From the NCBI RefSeq assembly GCF_036346295.1, contig NZ_CP107819.1, positions 3,782,001 to 3,846,000 on the forward strand: a stretch of DNA of 64,000 nucleotides. The letters are read 5' to 3'. Shown piece after piece: positions 44,938-52,554 of the stretch. Origin of the DNA: Streptomyces sp. NBC_00536 (lineage in GTDB: Bacteria; Actinomycetota; Actinomycetes; Streptomycetales; Streptomycetaceae). A program made the translations under genes and the position numbers. The stretch's first letter is position 1; each line of letters begins with the position of its first letter. The notes under the pieces are model-generated. The model was not told the DNA's origin, searched no databases, and was given only the letters and a program-made list of their open reading frames with translations.

Positions 44938-46521
44938 ATGTCGGGTATTCGGGGGGCGGGCCCTTCGCCCGTGCGGCGCCTTGTGCTGGACCGGTACGCA
45001 CTTCTGGAGCGTTTCCAAGGGGGCATGGCAGAAGTCTGGAAAGCGCACGACCAACGGCTCGACCGCATGGTCGTGGCCAAATTCCTGCGGGTCACGGACC
45101 GGGGCACCCACCCCGCCCTCCGCTTCCTGCGCGAGGCGAAGATCCTGGCCGCCATCGACGACCCCCGGATCGTGCGGGTGCACGATGTGGACGAGGCCCG
45201 GATCGACGGCTCCTGGCACCTCTATCTGATCACCCAGTACGTCGAGGGGCAGACCCTGCGCGCCCTGGTCCCCAAGGGCCACCGGCTGGCGGTGGCCCAG
45301 GCACTGCGCTGGGCCGCCGAACTCTGCGAGGCGCTGGTCCCGGTCCACGCCCGGGACCTGGTCCACCGCGACATCAAGCCGACGAACGTCATGATCCGCG
45401 CCACCGGAGCCGGAACGAGAGCCGGAACCGGCACCCCGTCAGGCACCGGCGCCGGGCCCGCGGCCCCCCAGGACAGCCTGGTCTTACTGGACTTCGGCAT
45501 CGCCCGCTCGTACACGCTCTTCGGCGACCTCGGTTATGGGGCCGGAGTCACCGGCTACGCCCAACTCGTGGGCACCCCCGAGTACATGGCCCCCGAGTGC
45601 TTCCTCCAGGAGCCCATCGGTCCGGCCACCGACCTGTACGCCGTCGGCTGCGTCCTCTTCGAGATGCTCACAGGCCGCCAGCCCTACGTCGCGCCCGACG
45701 ACTACGGCGCCCTCGTCTCGCTCCACTGCCGCGCCCCCGTCCCCTCCGTCCGCGCCCTGCGCCCGGAGGTGCCGCCCGCCGTGGACCACCTGGTCACCCG
45801 GCTGCTCACCAAGAACCCCGGCGAACGCCCCGCCGACGCCCGGGAGATCGCGGGGCTGCTGCGCGGGCTCAGCGTGGCCGTCGTACCGCGCCCCACCGTC
45901 GTCATCGGCCCGCCCACCCCGCCGCCGCCCGGACCGCCGCCGGGGCCCCCGGCCGATCCGGCCCGGGAGGTGGAGACCCGGTGCAACGCCGTACTGGAGT
46001 CGACCGACCGGGATACCGAGGCCGCGACGGCCGAGCGGGTGCGGCAGCTGAGCGACGTACTCGCCTTCGCGCACGCCACGCTCCCCGCCGACCACCGCGG
46101 AATCTGGCTCGTCGTCCTGCACCTCGCCCAGGCCCTGGCCCGGGCCGGGCGCCCCGCGGCCGCCGCCGAGCGGCTCGCACCGGTGGCCGCGCGGGCCCGC
46201 CAGGTGCTCGGGGCGGACGACCAGCTGGCCGTCGTGTGCGCCCTCAACCTCGCCCGCTACATCGGCGAGTCCGGCCATCCGCGCCCGGCCGCCCAGCACC
46301 TGCTCGAACTGCGCGCCGCCGTCTCCGGGGTCCTGGCCGCCACCGACCCGAAGCTGTCGGAGATCCGCTACGACCAGGCCCACTGGCTGGCCGCGGCCGG
46401 TGAGACCCAGCGCGCCGCCGCCGAGTTCGAGGCCCTGTACGCCGACCACTGGACGGCGTACGGCCCGGACCACCCGCAGACCGTCCGCCTGCGCGAACTG
46501 ATCGCCCGCACCCGGGCCTGA
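44938..46521 (+). CDS. Soluble Ser/Thr protein kinase with C-terminal TPR-like region, TTA-containing
   Basis: A 527-residue Hanks-type kinase. Glycine loop ERFQGGMAEVW, Lys48 in VVAKFL, Glu66 in FLREAKIL, catalytic loop HRDIKPTN (Asp145), DFG (Asp185), and VGTPEYMAPE are all present. A 25-residue Thr/Gly-rich insert (about 155-180) separates the catalytic loop from DFG, an unusual place. A proline-rich linker (305-325) leads to a helical tetratricopeptide-like region (330-527). There is no membrane helix, unlike PknB. Codon 183 is TTA (45484-45486), so expression should need bldA. It heads a same-direction run with the E2-like, JAMM-E1 and membrane protein genes. Confidence 0.9.
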   Translation: MSGIRGAGPSPVRRLVLDRYALLERFQGGMAEVWKAHDQRLDRMVVAKFLRVTDRGTHPALRFLREAKILAAIDDPRIVRVHDVDEARIDGSWHLYLITQYVEGQTLRALVPKGHRLAVAQALRWAAELCEALVPVHARDLVHRDIKPTNVMIRATGAGTRAGTGTPSGTGAGPAAPQDSLVLLDFGIARSYTLFGDLGYGAGVTGYAQLVGTPEYMAPECFLQEPIGPATDLYAVGCVLFEMLTGRQPYVAPDDYGALVSLHCRAPVPSVRALRPEVPPAVDHLVTRLLTKNPGERPADAREIAGLLRGLSVAVVPRPTVVIGPPTPPPPGPPPGPPADPAREVETRCNAVLESTDRDTEAATAERVRQLSDVLAFAHATLPADHRGIWLVVLHLAQALARAGRPAAAAERLAPVAARARQVLGADDQLAVVCALNLARYIGESGHPRPAAQHLLELRAAVSGVLAATDPKLSEIRYDQAHWLAAAGETQRAAAEFEALYADHWTAYGPDHPQTVRLRELIARTRA

Positions 46522-46580
46522 CGCGCCACCGATCCACCGCGCCACCGATCCATCGCACCTTCAGGGAGGGGATGAAGACC

Positions 46581-47141
46581 ATGGCAGACATGTACGACCT
46601 CAACGCGATCCGGGACAGCTTCTTCGCCAGCCAGTCCAAGAGCACGGCGGGGCAGCAAGAGGTCTATGTGGACCGCGAGGGCAAGGTCCGGCTCGGGACC
46701 GGCGGCGAGAACGACGCCCCGCTCTCCAGAGTCCCGCAGAGCACCTTCGCCGCCGCCACCGGAGCCAACGCGGCCCGGCTGGAGCGCGAACGCCGGGTGG
46801 TCGAGACCAAACTGCCCGCCAACACCTACTACGAGGACACCCCGGGCGCCGAGGGCTGGGTCTACGAGATCACCACGATGTTCGAGCACCGGTATGTGAT
46901 GTGCGCGCGCTTCGACGGGGTCGAGTACCAAGTCCGCCTGATCGAACCGGCACTGGAGACGCTGCCCACCCACGACCAGCACGGCTTCCACCTCTACCAC
47001 AGCGGGAAGATCTGCCTTTCCGAGCGCTCCGGTTCGGGCCAGCCCACCCTCCAGGAGGCGTACGCGCGCTCGGCGACCTGGGCGCTCGGAGTCGATTTCG
47101 TCCGCATGGGACGCCCCTTCCCGTTCAACCGCAAGCAGTAG
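46581..47141 (+). CDS. Prokaryotic E2-like (ubiquitin-conjugating fold) protein
   Basis: A 186-residue protein whose second half resembles the UBC fold. Strands EGWVYEITTMFEHRYVMCARF and EYQVRLIEPALETLP are followed by HGFHLYHSGKICLSE, the equivalent of the E2 active-site segment (histidines, then G-x-I-C-L) with candidate catalytic Cys145. A C-terminal helix follows. The first 80 residues are polar and probably flexible. The ATG at 46581 suits the GGGAGG site at 46564; ATG 46572 is too close. The next gene, 11 bp on, is a JAMM-E1 fusion, so a role in protein conjugation is a strong inference. The modifier it would carry is not seen. Confidence 0.8.
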   Translation: MADMYDLNAIRDSFFASQSKSTAGQQEVYVDREGKVRLGTGGENDAPLSRVPQSTFAAATGANAARLERERRVVETKLPANTYYEDTPGAEGWVYEITTMFEHRYVMCARFDGVEYQVRLIEPALETLPTHDQHGFHLYHSGKICLSERSGSGQPTLQEAYARSATWALGVDFVRMGRPFPFNRKQ

Positions 47142-47152
47142 GGACCGATGCC

Positions 47153-49246
47153 GTGCTGCCCGTACATGTCTTCGACTACGTGATCCACCAGGTGGGGCGG
47201 GACATCGGGCGGACCCGGCCCGAGCAGGGCGGCGCCCTGCTCGGGCTGCGCGGGCGCGACGTGCTGACCGCCTTCGTCCACGACGCGCGCGCCCGGGTGA
47301 CCCAGGTGGAGTACCGCAACACCGCATGGCTGCTGGACGAGATAGGGCGGATGGAGGGAGCCGGTCCGGTCCGCTTCAAGGGCATCGTCCACTCGCACCC
47401 GTCGGGCATGCCACGGCCCTCCCGGCAGGACCACCGCGAGTACGGCCGCACCCTGGACGCGGTGCCCGACCTCGGGCGCTACCTCGCGCCGATCGTCACC
47501 CACGACGTCACCACCCCCGGCGAGCGGCACGAGCTGTTCACCGACACCGCCCGGATCTCCTTCTTCGGCGCGATGTGGAGCGAGCGCGGCGTCCGGCTGG
47601 AACCGATGCGTCCGGTGGTCGTGCCGCTGGCCGGCGCGCTCCGCCACGCCGGGCTGTCCTGGTCCGACTCCTTCCCGGTCACCTGCCTGGTGGGCGGGGT
47701 GCCCGGGGTACGGGTCCCGCTGCCCCCGGGCCGCTCGGGCACCCCGCGCCACCTCTTCGTCACGGCCGACTTCCCGGTGGCCCCGCCGCTGCTGCTGGAG
47801 GAGGCCGGGGCGGACGGGCCGCACCCCGAGCTGATCGTGCGGGAGCTGGGCTGGGACCCGCGGATCCCGGACCAGGACCGGCTGCGGGAGTCGCTCGGAG
47901 CCCTGGGGGCCCTGGAAGCCCGTACGACCGCACCCGGGACGGGCGCCCCACGCGTCAACGGTGCCGGGCAGCCGGGACGGCGTACGTCCTCCCCCTCGTC
48001 CCCGTCCCCGTCCCCGTCCACGCCCGAGCCGGTACGCGGCACCGCGCCCGCGCCGCTCCCGGCCGCCCGGGAGCCGCTCGCCCCGGATTCCCGCCCGCCG
48101 GATTCCTTCGCCCAGCACGGCCCGTACGGCCCGTACGTTCCACAGGACCCGCAGGCCCCACTCGTCCCGCAGGCCCCACTCGTCCCGGATGTTTCGCTCG
48201 TCCCGGATGTTTCGGAGAAGCCCCCGCCGCCCTCCGCCCCGGGCCCCGGCCGGATGCGCCGGCTCGTCTACCGGACCGGGATCGGCCGGGCCCGGGCCGC
48301 GCGCGCCGGGCTCTTCGCCCGCACCCAGGGGCTGCTCTCCCCCGCGCTCGCAGACACCCACGTCCTGCTGGTCGGGGTCGGCTCCGTCGGCAGCTACCTC
48401 GCCGAGGTGCTCGTCCGCTCCGGGGTGGGCCGGCTCACCCTGGTCGACCCCGACCGGGTCGAACCGGCCAACCTGGGCCGGTCGTTGTTCGGCGTGCGCG
48501 ACATCGGCCGCAACAAGGCCAAGGCCACCGCCCGGCGGCTGCGCAAGATCAACCCGAAGCTCAAGGTCACCGTCCTGGCCAAGGACGTCGCCTCCCTCGA
48601 CGACCACCACTGGCACCAGCGGATCTCCGACGCCCGGCTCGTGGTCGCCGCCACCGACGACAACCACGCGCAGCAACGCCTCAACCACCTCTCCTACTTC
48701 CTGCGCCGCCCGGCCGTCTTCATCGGCCTGTACGACGGCGCGGCGGGCGGCGAGGTCGTCTTCACCACCCCCGGCTCGCCCTGCTGGTCGTGCGCGACCG
48801 GCGGGGTCCGCGAATCCCTGGGCGAGCTGGGCCACCAGCCGCGCACGGACTACGGCACCGGCCGCCTGTACGCCGTACCCGGGCTGCTCACCGACATCCA
48901 GCACCTGACCGCGGCGGCGGCGAAGATCGTGCTGGCCCTGCTGCACGAGGGCGGCGGCCCGGAGCGGGTCGGCGGATTCCTCACGGCCCCGCTCCGCAAG
49001 AACCTGTCCATGGCCCTGTTCGCCATGGAGCCCGACCACTGGTTCTTCCCGCGGGTGCTCGGCGAGGCCCCCGGCCAGCACGCCTTCCAGAGCATCTGGC
49101 TGCGCACCGGGCGCCGGCCCGACTGCCCGGTCTGCGGGGACCCTTCGCTGCGCAGCGACCCCCGCGAGTACGGCGGGCGGGCGGGCGACGACGCCGAGGT
49201 CACCCGGCGCCAGAAGCGCGCCTTCGAGCAACGCCACCACCGCTGA
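47153..49246 (+). CDS. JAMM (JAB/MPN) protease fused to ThiF/E1-like adenylyltransferase
   Basis: A 697-residue fusion. Residues 1-150 form a JAB/MPN metalloprotease with a complete zinc motif: Glu24 in PEQGGALLG, His80 and His82 in HSHP, and Asp93 ten residues later. Residues 170-255 contain an uncharacterised domain with ADFPVAPPLLL. A Pro/Ser linker with PQAPLVPQAPLVP repeats (256-365) leads to a ThiF/E1 domain (400-665): GVGSVG at 408-413, Asp432, Arg443, Lys455, TDDN at 501-504, and two CxxC pairs (544/547 and 658/661) for zinc. GTG 47153 follows GGGA by 8 nt. It combines activation and removal activities for a ubiquitin-like protein in one chain. Confidence 0.88.
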   Translation: MLPVHVFDYVIHQVGRDIGRTRPEQGGALLGLRGRDVLTAFVHDARARVTQVEYRNTAWLLDEIGRMEGAGPVRFKGIVHSHPSGMPRPSRQDHREYGRTLDAVPDLGRYLAPIVTHDVTTPGERHELFTDTARISFFGAMWSERGVRLEPMRPVVVPLAGALRHAGLSWSDSFPVTCLVGGVPGVRVPLPPGRSGTPRHLFVTADFPVAPPLLLEEAGADGPHPELIVRELGWDPRIPDQDRLRESLGALGALEARTTAPGTGAPRVNGAGQPGRRTSSPSSPSPSPSTPEPVRGTAPAPLPAAREPLAPDSRPPDSFAQHGPYGPYVPQDPQAPLVPQAPLVPDVSLVPDVSEKPPPPSAPGPGRMRRLVYRTGIGRARAARAGLFARTQGLLSPALADTHVLLVGVGSVGSYLAEVLVRSGVGRLTLVDPDRVEPANLGRSLFGVRDIGRNKAKATARRLRKINPKLKVTVLAKDVASLDDHHWHQRISDARLVVAATDDNHAQQRLNHLSYFLRRPAVFIGLYDGAAGGEVVFTTPGSPCWSCATGGVRESLGELGHQPRTDYGTGRLYAVPGLLTDIQHLTAAAAKIVLALLHEGGGPERVGGFLTAPLRKNLSMALFAMEPDHWFFPRVLGEAPGQHAFQSIWLRTGRRPDCPVCGDPSLRSDPREYGGRAGDDAEVTRRQKRAFEQRHHR

Positions 49247-49282
49247 GCAGACCTGGACCGGGCAAGGAGGAAGGGAACACCC

Positions 49283-49930
49283 ATGGGGGACGACACGACC
49301 GAGGCGATGCGCCGCGCCCGCGAGGCCCGCCTCAAGTACAACAACGCCGCACCGCCGACCCCGACACCGCCCCCGAAGCCGTCACCCACGCCCACACCCC
49401 CACCCACACCCCCACGCACACCCACGCCCCCACGCACACCCGCACCCCCGGTCCCCCCTCGGGTCTCGACCGTGCAGCCGCGTCCGGTGGCGGGCCTCGG
49501 CCAGTACGCCGCGTTCGGCCAGGGCGCGGCGCTGGTCCTGTTCCTGTGGCAGATGCTCGCCCTCAGCGGCTGGACGGCCCCGCTGCGCAAGTCGACGGAG
49601 CTGTCCCCGCACTGGAGTTACCCGCACCAGCTGGCGGTGAGCGAATTCCGCGCGACGTGGTTCCCCGACCTGCGCGACCTGGTGCTGTACCAGGGGCCGG
49701 GGCGGGAGTACCCGTGGCTGTTCCCGGCCATCGCGGTCGTCCTCTACCTGCTGGTCCGGGTGGGCCGCCTGCCGGAGGGTCTGCAGGCCCTGCTGGGCAC
49801 GCTGATCGGCGCCTACGGCCTGGCGGCCCTCCTCGCGAGCGCCCCGCCCCTGCTCAACCAGTGGCCCCTGGCCCTGGCCCTCGCCACCCTCAGCGCCTGG
49901 GCCCTGAACACCCTTTACGTGAGGGAGTGA
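49283..49930 (+). CDS. Proline-rich membrane protein at the end of the E2/JAMM-E1 run
   Basis: A 215-residue protein I do not recognise. A short charged start (MGDDTTEAMRRAREARLKY) is followed by a proline/threonine tract (24-60) encoded by CACACCCCC-type repeats, then four hydrophobic helices (about 80-98, 138-155, 164-183 and 190-208). The loop between the first two contains ELSPHWSYPHQLAVSEF. It starts 36 bp after the JAMM-E1 gene, in the same direction, so co-transcription is likely. It may anchor or be a target of the conjugation module; the C-terminus (LYVRE) does not look like a ubiquitin-type tail. Confidence 0.75.
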   Translation: MGDDTTEAMRRAREARLKYNNAAPPTPTPPPKPSPTPTPPPTPPRTPTPPRTPAPPVPPRVSTVQPRPVAGLGQYAAFGQGAALVLFLWQMLALSGWTAPLRKSTELSPHWSYPHQLAVSEFRATWFPDLRDLVLYQGPGREYPWLFPAIAVVLYLLVRVGRLPEGLQALLGTLIGAYGLAALLASAPPLLNQWPLALALATLSAWALNTLYVRE

Positions 49931-49951
49931 CCGGGCCGGGAGACACGTACG

Positions 49952-50419
49952 TCAGCCCAGATCATGGAAGTACACGTGGAACGGATCGCGCACGAAGCCC
50001 TCGGCCTCGTACAGGCCCTGGGCGACGTGGTTGTCGTACGCCGTCTCCAGCTGGACCCCGGACACCCCGGCCTCCCGCGCCCGCCGCAGGGTCTCCCGCA
50101 GCAGCGCCCGCCCCGCCCCGCTCCGCCGCCCGGCCGGGGCGACGTAGAGATCGCTCAGCACCCACATCGGCCGCAGCGCCAGCGACGAGAACGTCCGGTA
50201 GACCTGAGCGAACCCCACGGTCCCGCCCCCGTCCCCGCCCTCCACCTCGGCGAGCAGCACGAGCGACTCCCCGTTGCGCATCCGCTCGGCAAGGAACTCC
50301 CGCGCCGCCCCGGCATCCGCGACGGTCACCTCGTAGAAGTCGAGGTACCCCCGGAACAACCCGGCAGCCACCTCCACATCCCCGCTCGTGGCCTCCCGCA
50401 CCACAACCCGCTCGCCCAT
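49952..50419 (-). CDS. GNAT family N-acetyltransferase
   Basis: A 155-residue acetyl-CoA-dependent acetyltransferase. The acetyl-CoA loop motif is LYVAPAGRRSGAGRALL, followed by QLETAYDNHVAQGLYEAEGF typical of the C-terminal GNAT motif B. The ATG at 50419 has AAGGAG 5-6 nt upstream; the GTG at 50425 overlaps that site. It converges on the membrane protein gene, marking the end of the accessory run. The acceptor is unknown. Confidence 0.9.
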   Translation of the reverse strand: MGERVVVREATSGDVEVAAGLFRGYLDFYEVTVADAGAAREFLAERMRNGESLVLLAEVEGGDGGGTVGFAQVYRTFSSLALRPMWVLSDLYVAPAGRRSGAGRALLRETLRRAREAGVSGVQLETAYDNHVAQGLYEAEGFVRDPFHVYFHDLG

Positions 50420-50470
50420 GCCCACTCCTTGCGTCGCGTGCCTGCCTGCCTGCCTGCGTCAGGGCATAAG

Positions 50471-50506
50471 AAAAACCCCAGGTCACGGCGAGTGAGTCCT
50501 GAGGTT
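50471..50506 (-). terminator. Terminator downstream of tRNA-Thr
   Basis: On the minus strand AACCTCAGG pairs with CCTGGGGTT around a 15-nt loop and is followed by TTTTTCTTATG, a classical intrinsic terminator for the tRNA transcript. Confidence 0.85.
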
Positions 50507-50513
50507 CTTCTAG

Positions 50514-50587
50514 AGCCGCCTTCGGGATTCGAACCCGAGACCTACGCATTACGAGTGCGTTGCTCTGGCCAACTGAGCTAAGGCGGC
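50514..50587 (-). tRNA. tRNA-Thr (anticodon CGU)
   Basis: A 74-nt cloverleaf on the minus strand. The acceptor stem is GCCGCCT / AGGCGGC, the D arm GCTC...GAGC, and the anticodon stem ACGCA/TGCGT holds loop CTCGTAA with anticodon CGT. The T arm TCGGG-TTCGAAT-CCCGA and discriminator T complete it. CCA is not encoded. No second copy of its 3' end was seen nearby, so there is no sign of an integrated element. Confidence 0.96.
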
Positions 50588-50713
50588 ACCGCTGGGAAGA
50601 CAAGAATTTCCCTGGTGGGAGGCTCTCATCAGCAGCGGCGCCAAGTCTACAGGGTTAAACCGGGTGCCCCGAACCGGGTCGGCCGGGGGTGGTGGAGGGG
50701 GTGGCGGAGGGGG

Positions 50714-52324
50714 TCAGCACTTCTTGCCGTTCTGGGGCGGGGTGCCGTCCAGGAGGTACTGGTTGATCGCCGTGTCGATGCAGTCGCTGCCGCGGCCGTA
50801 GGCCGTGTGGCCGTCGCCGTCGTAGGTGAGCAGGACTCCGGAGTCGAGCTGGGAGGCGAGGGCCTGGGCCCACTTGTACGGGGTCGCCGGGTCCCGGACG
50901 GTGCCGACGACCACGATCGGGGCCGCGCCCTTCGCCTGCGCGCGATGCGCCGTGCCGGTCGCCTTGACCGGCCAGTACGCGCAGTTCAGCGAGGCCCAGG
51001 CGAGGCCCGCGCCGAAGACCGGGGAGGCCTTCTCGAAGGAGGGCAGGGCCTTCTCCACGTCCTGCGGGCCGGCGAAGGCGGGGGGCTGGTCCAGGCAGTT
51101 CACGGCGGCGTTGGCGTACATCAGATTGGCGTACTTGCCGTTCGCGTCGCGCTCGTAGTAGCTGTCCGCGAGCGCGAGCAGCCCCGCGCCCTCGCCGTTC
51201 AGGGCGCTCTGCAGCGCCTCGCGCAGCTGCGGCCAGGCCGCCTGGTCGTAGAGCGCCGCGATCACACCGGTCGTCGCGAGGGACTCGCCCAGCGGGCGCG
51301 CCGCGTCGCCGCTGGCCACCGGCTGGGCGTCGACCTTGCGGAAGAACTCCTTCAGCTGCGCCGCCACCTCGTCCGGGCTCCCGTGGCCGAGCGGGCAGTC
51401 GGGCTGCTTCGCGCAGTCCTGGGCGAAGGAGCGGAACGCCGTCTCGAAGCCCTCCGTCTGATCCCGGTTCAGCTCCAGCGCCGGGCGCGCCGGGTCCATG
51501 GCGCCGTCCAGGACGAGGCGCCCGACCCGGCTGGGGAAGAGGTCCGCGTACGTCGCCCCGAGGAAGGTGCCGTACGAGGCCCCGACGTACGTCAGCTTCT
51601 CGTCGCCGAGGACCGCGCGCAGCACGTCCATGTCCTTGGCCGCCTCCACCGTCGAGACGTGCGGCAGCATCCGGCTGGACTTCTCGGCGCAGCCCGCGGC
51701 GAACTCCTTGAAGGCCGTCGCCAGCTTCGCCTGCTCCGCCGCGTCGTCCGGGGTCTGGTCCACCTGGGTGAAGGCGTCCATCCGCGGGCCGGTCAGACAG
51801 TCCACCGGGGCACTGCGGGCCACGCCGCGCGGGTCGAAGGACACCATGTCGTACTGGGCGCGCACGGGCGCCGGGTAGCCGATGCCCGCGTACGCCTGGA
51901 GGTACCCGATGCCGGAGCCGCCCGGGCCGCCCGGGTTGACCAGCAGCGAACCGAGCCGCTTCCCGGGGCCGGTCGCCACCTTGCGGGAGACCGCGATCTC
52001 GATGTCCTGGCCGTTTCCGGGGTGCGCGTAGTCCAGCGGGGCCTTCATCGTGGAGCACTGGAACCCCGGCGCACCGCAGTCGCGCCACTTCAGCTTCTGC
52101 GCGTAGTACGGGGCCAGGGCGGCCGGGGTCGCCGTGGGCTCGGGGGCCTCGGCGCTCGCTCCCGGGCTCGCCCCGGTGGCCGTGCCCGGGCCCTTCGGCG
52201 AGGCGGCCCCCGAGGAGGACGCGGCCGCGCGGGGGCCAGAACTTCCCGAGGTGCACCCGGAGAGCAGCAGCCCGGCGGCGGCGATCACGGTTCCGGTGGT
52301 GCGCAGCAGGCGACTCGTGTCCAT
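50714..52324 (-). CDS. Lipoprotein tripeptidyl aminopeptidase-like alpha/beta hydrolase (SlpD/E-type)
   Basis: A 536-residue secreted peptidase. The signal peptide ends in lipobox LLSGC (Cys24), so the mature enzyme is membrane-anchored outside. The nucleophile elbow is YVGASYGTFLGATYADLF. The C-terminal TAP-like domain carries VGTVRDPATPYKWAQALAS and the His region TYDGDGHTAYG. Cysteines near the end (GSDCIDTAI, GKKC) may form a disulphide. The family includes mycelium-associated proteinases SlpD/SlpE of Streptomyces. It lies just upstream of tRNA-Thr on the same strand. Confidence 0.9.
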   Translation of the reverse strand: MDTSRLLRTTGTVIAAAGLLLSGCTSGSSGPRAAASSSGAASPKGPGTATGASPGASAEAPEPTATPAALAPYYAQKLKWRDCGAPGFQCSTMKAPLDYAHPGNGQDIEIAVSRKVATGPGKRLGSLLVNPGGPGGSGIGYLQAYAGIGYPAPVRAQYDMVSFDPRGVARSAPVDCLTGPRMDAFTQVDQTPDDAAEQAKLATAFKEFAAGCAEKSSRMLPHVSTVEAAKDMDVLRAVLGDEKLTYVGASYGTFLGATYADLFPSRVGRLVLDGAMDPARPALELNRDQTEGFETAFRSFAQDCAKQPDCPLGHGSPDEVAAQLKEFFRKVDAQPVASGDAARPLGESLATTGVIAALYDQAAWPQLREALQSALNGEGAGLLALADSYYERDANGKYANLMYANAAVNCLDQPPAFAGPQDVEKALPSFEKASPVFGAGLAWASLNCAYWPVKATGTAHRAQAKGAAPIVVVGTVRDPATPYKWAQALASQLDSGVLLTYDGDGHTAYGRGSDCIDTAINQYLLDGTPPQNGKKC

Positions 52325-52554
52325 CTCCGGAGCGTACGGCCTGCCCGGTGCCCGGGAGACGGAGGCCGCGCCCGGTCCGGAGGGTGACGCGGCACGCGCG
52401 GGACCCGCCGCACCGGCGAGGCGGGGCCCTCGCGGTTCCAGCCGCGTCGCGCCCGTACGGGTGAGCCGGTCAACCGGCGGCCCCGGCGTCCCCCGTCACC
52501 ACCCGTGTCCGGGCGCTACCCCTACCCGGGCGCCACCCGTGCTCCGGCGAGCGC

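Noticed and set aside
46994..49240. Long open frames on both strands over the JAMM-E1 gene
   Set aside because: The JAMM and ThiF motifs fix the true frame; the others have none.
43068..50587. Genomic island inserted at tRNA-Thr
   Set aside because: No integrase and no duplicated tRNA 3' end were found; the GNAT gene between them is ordinary.
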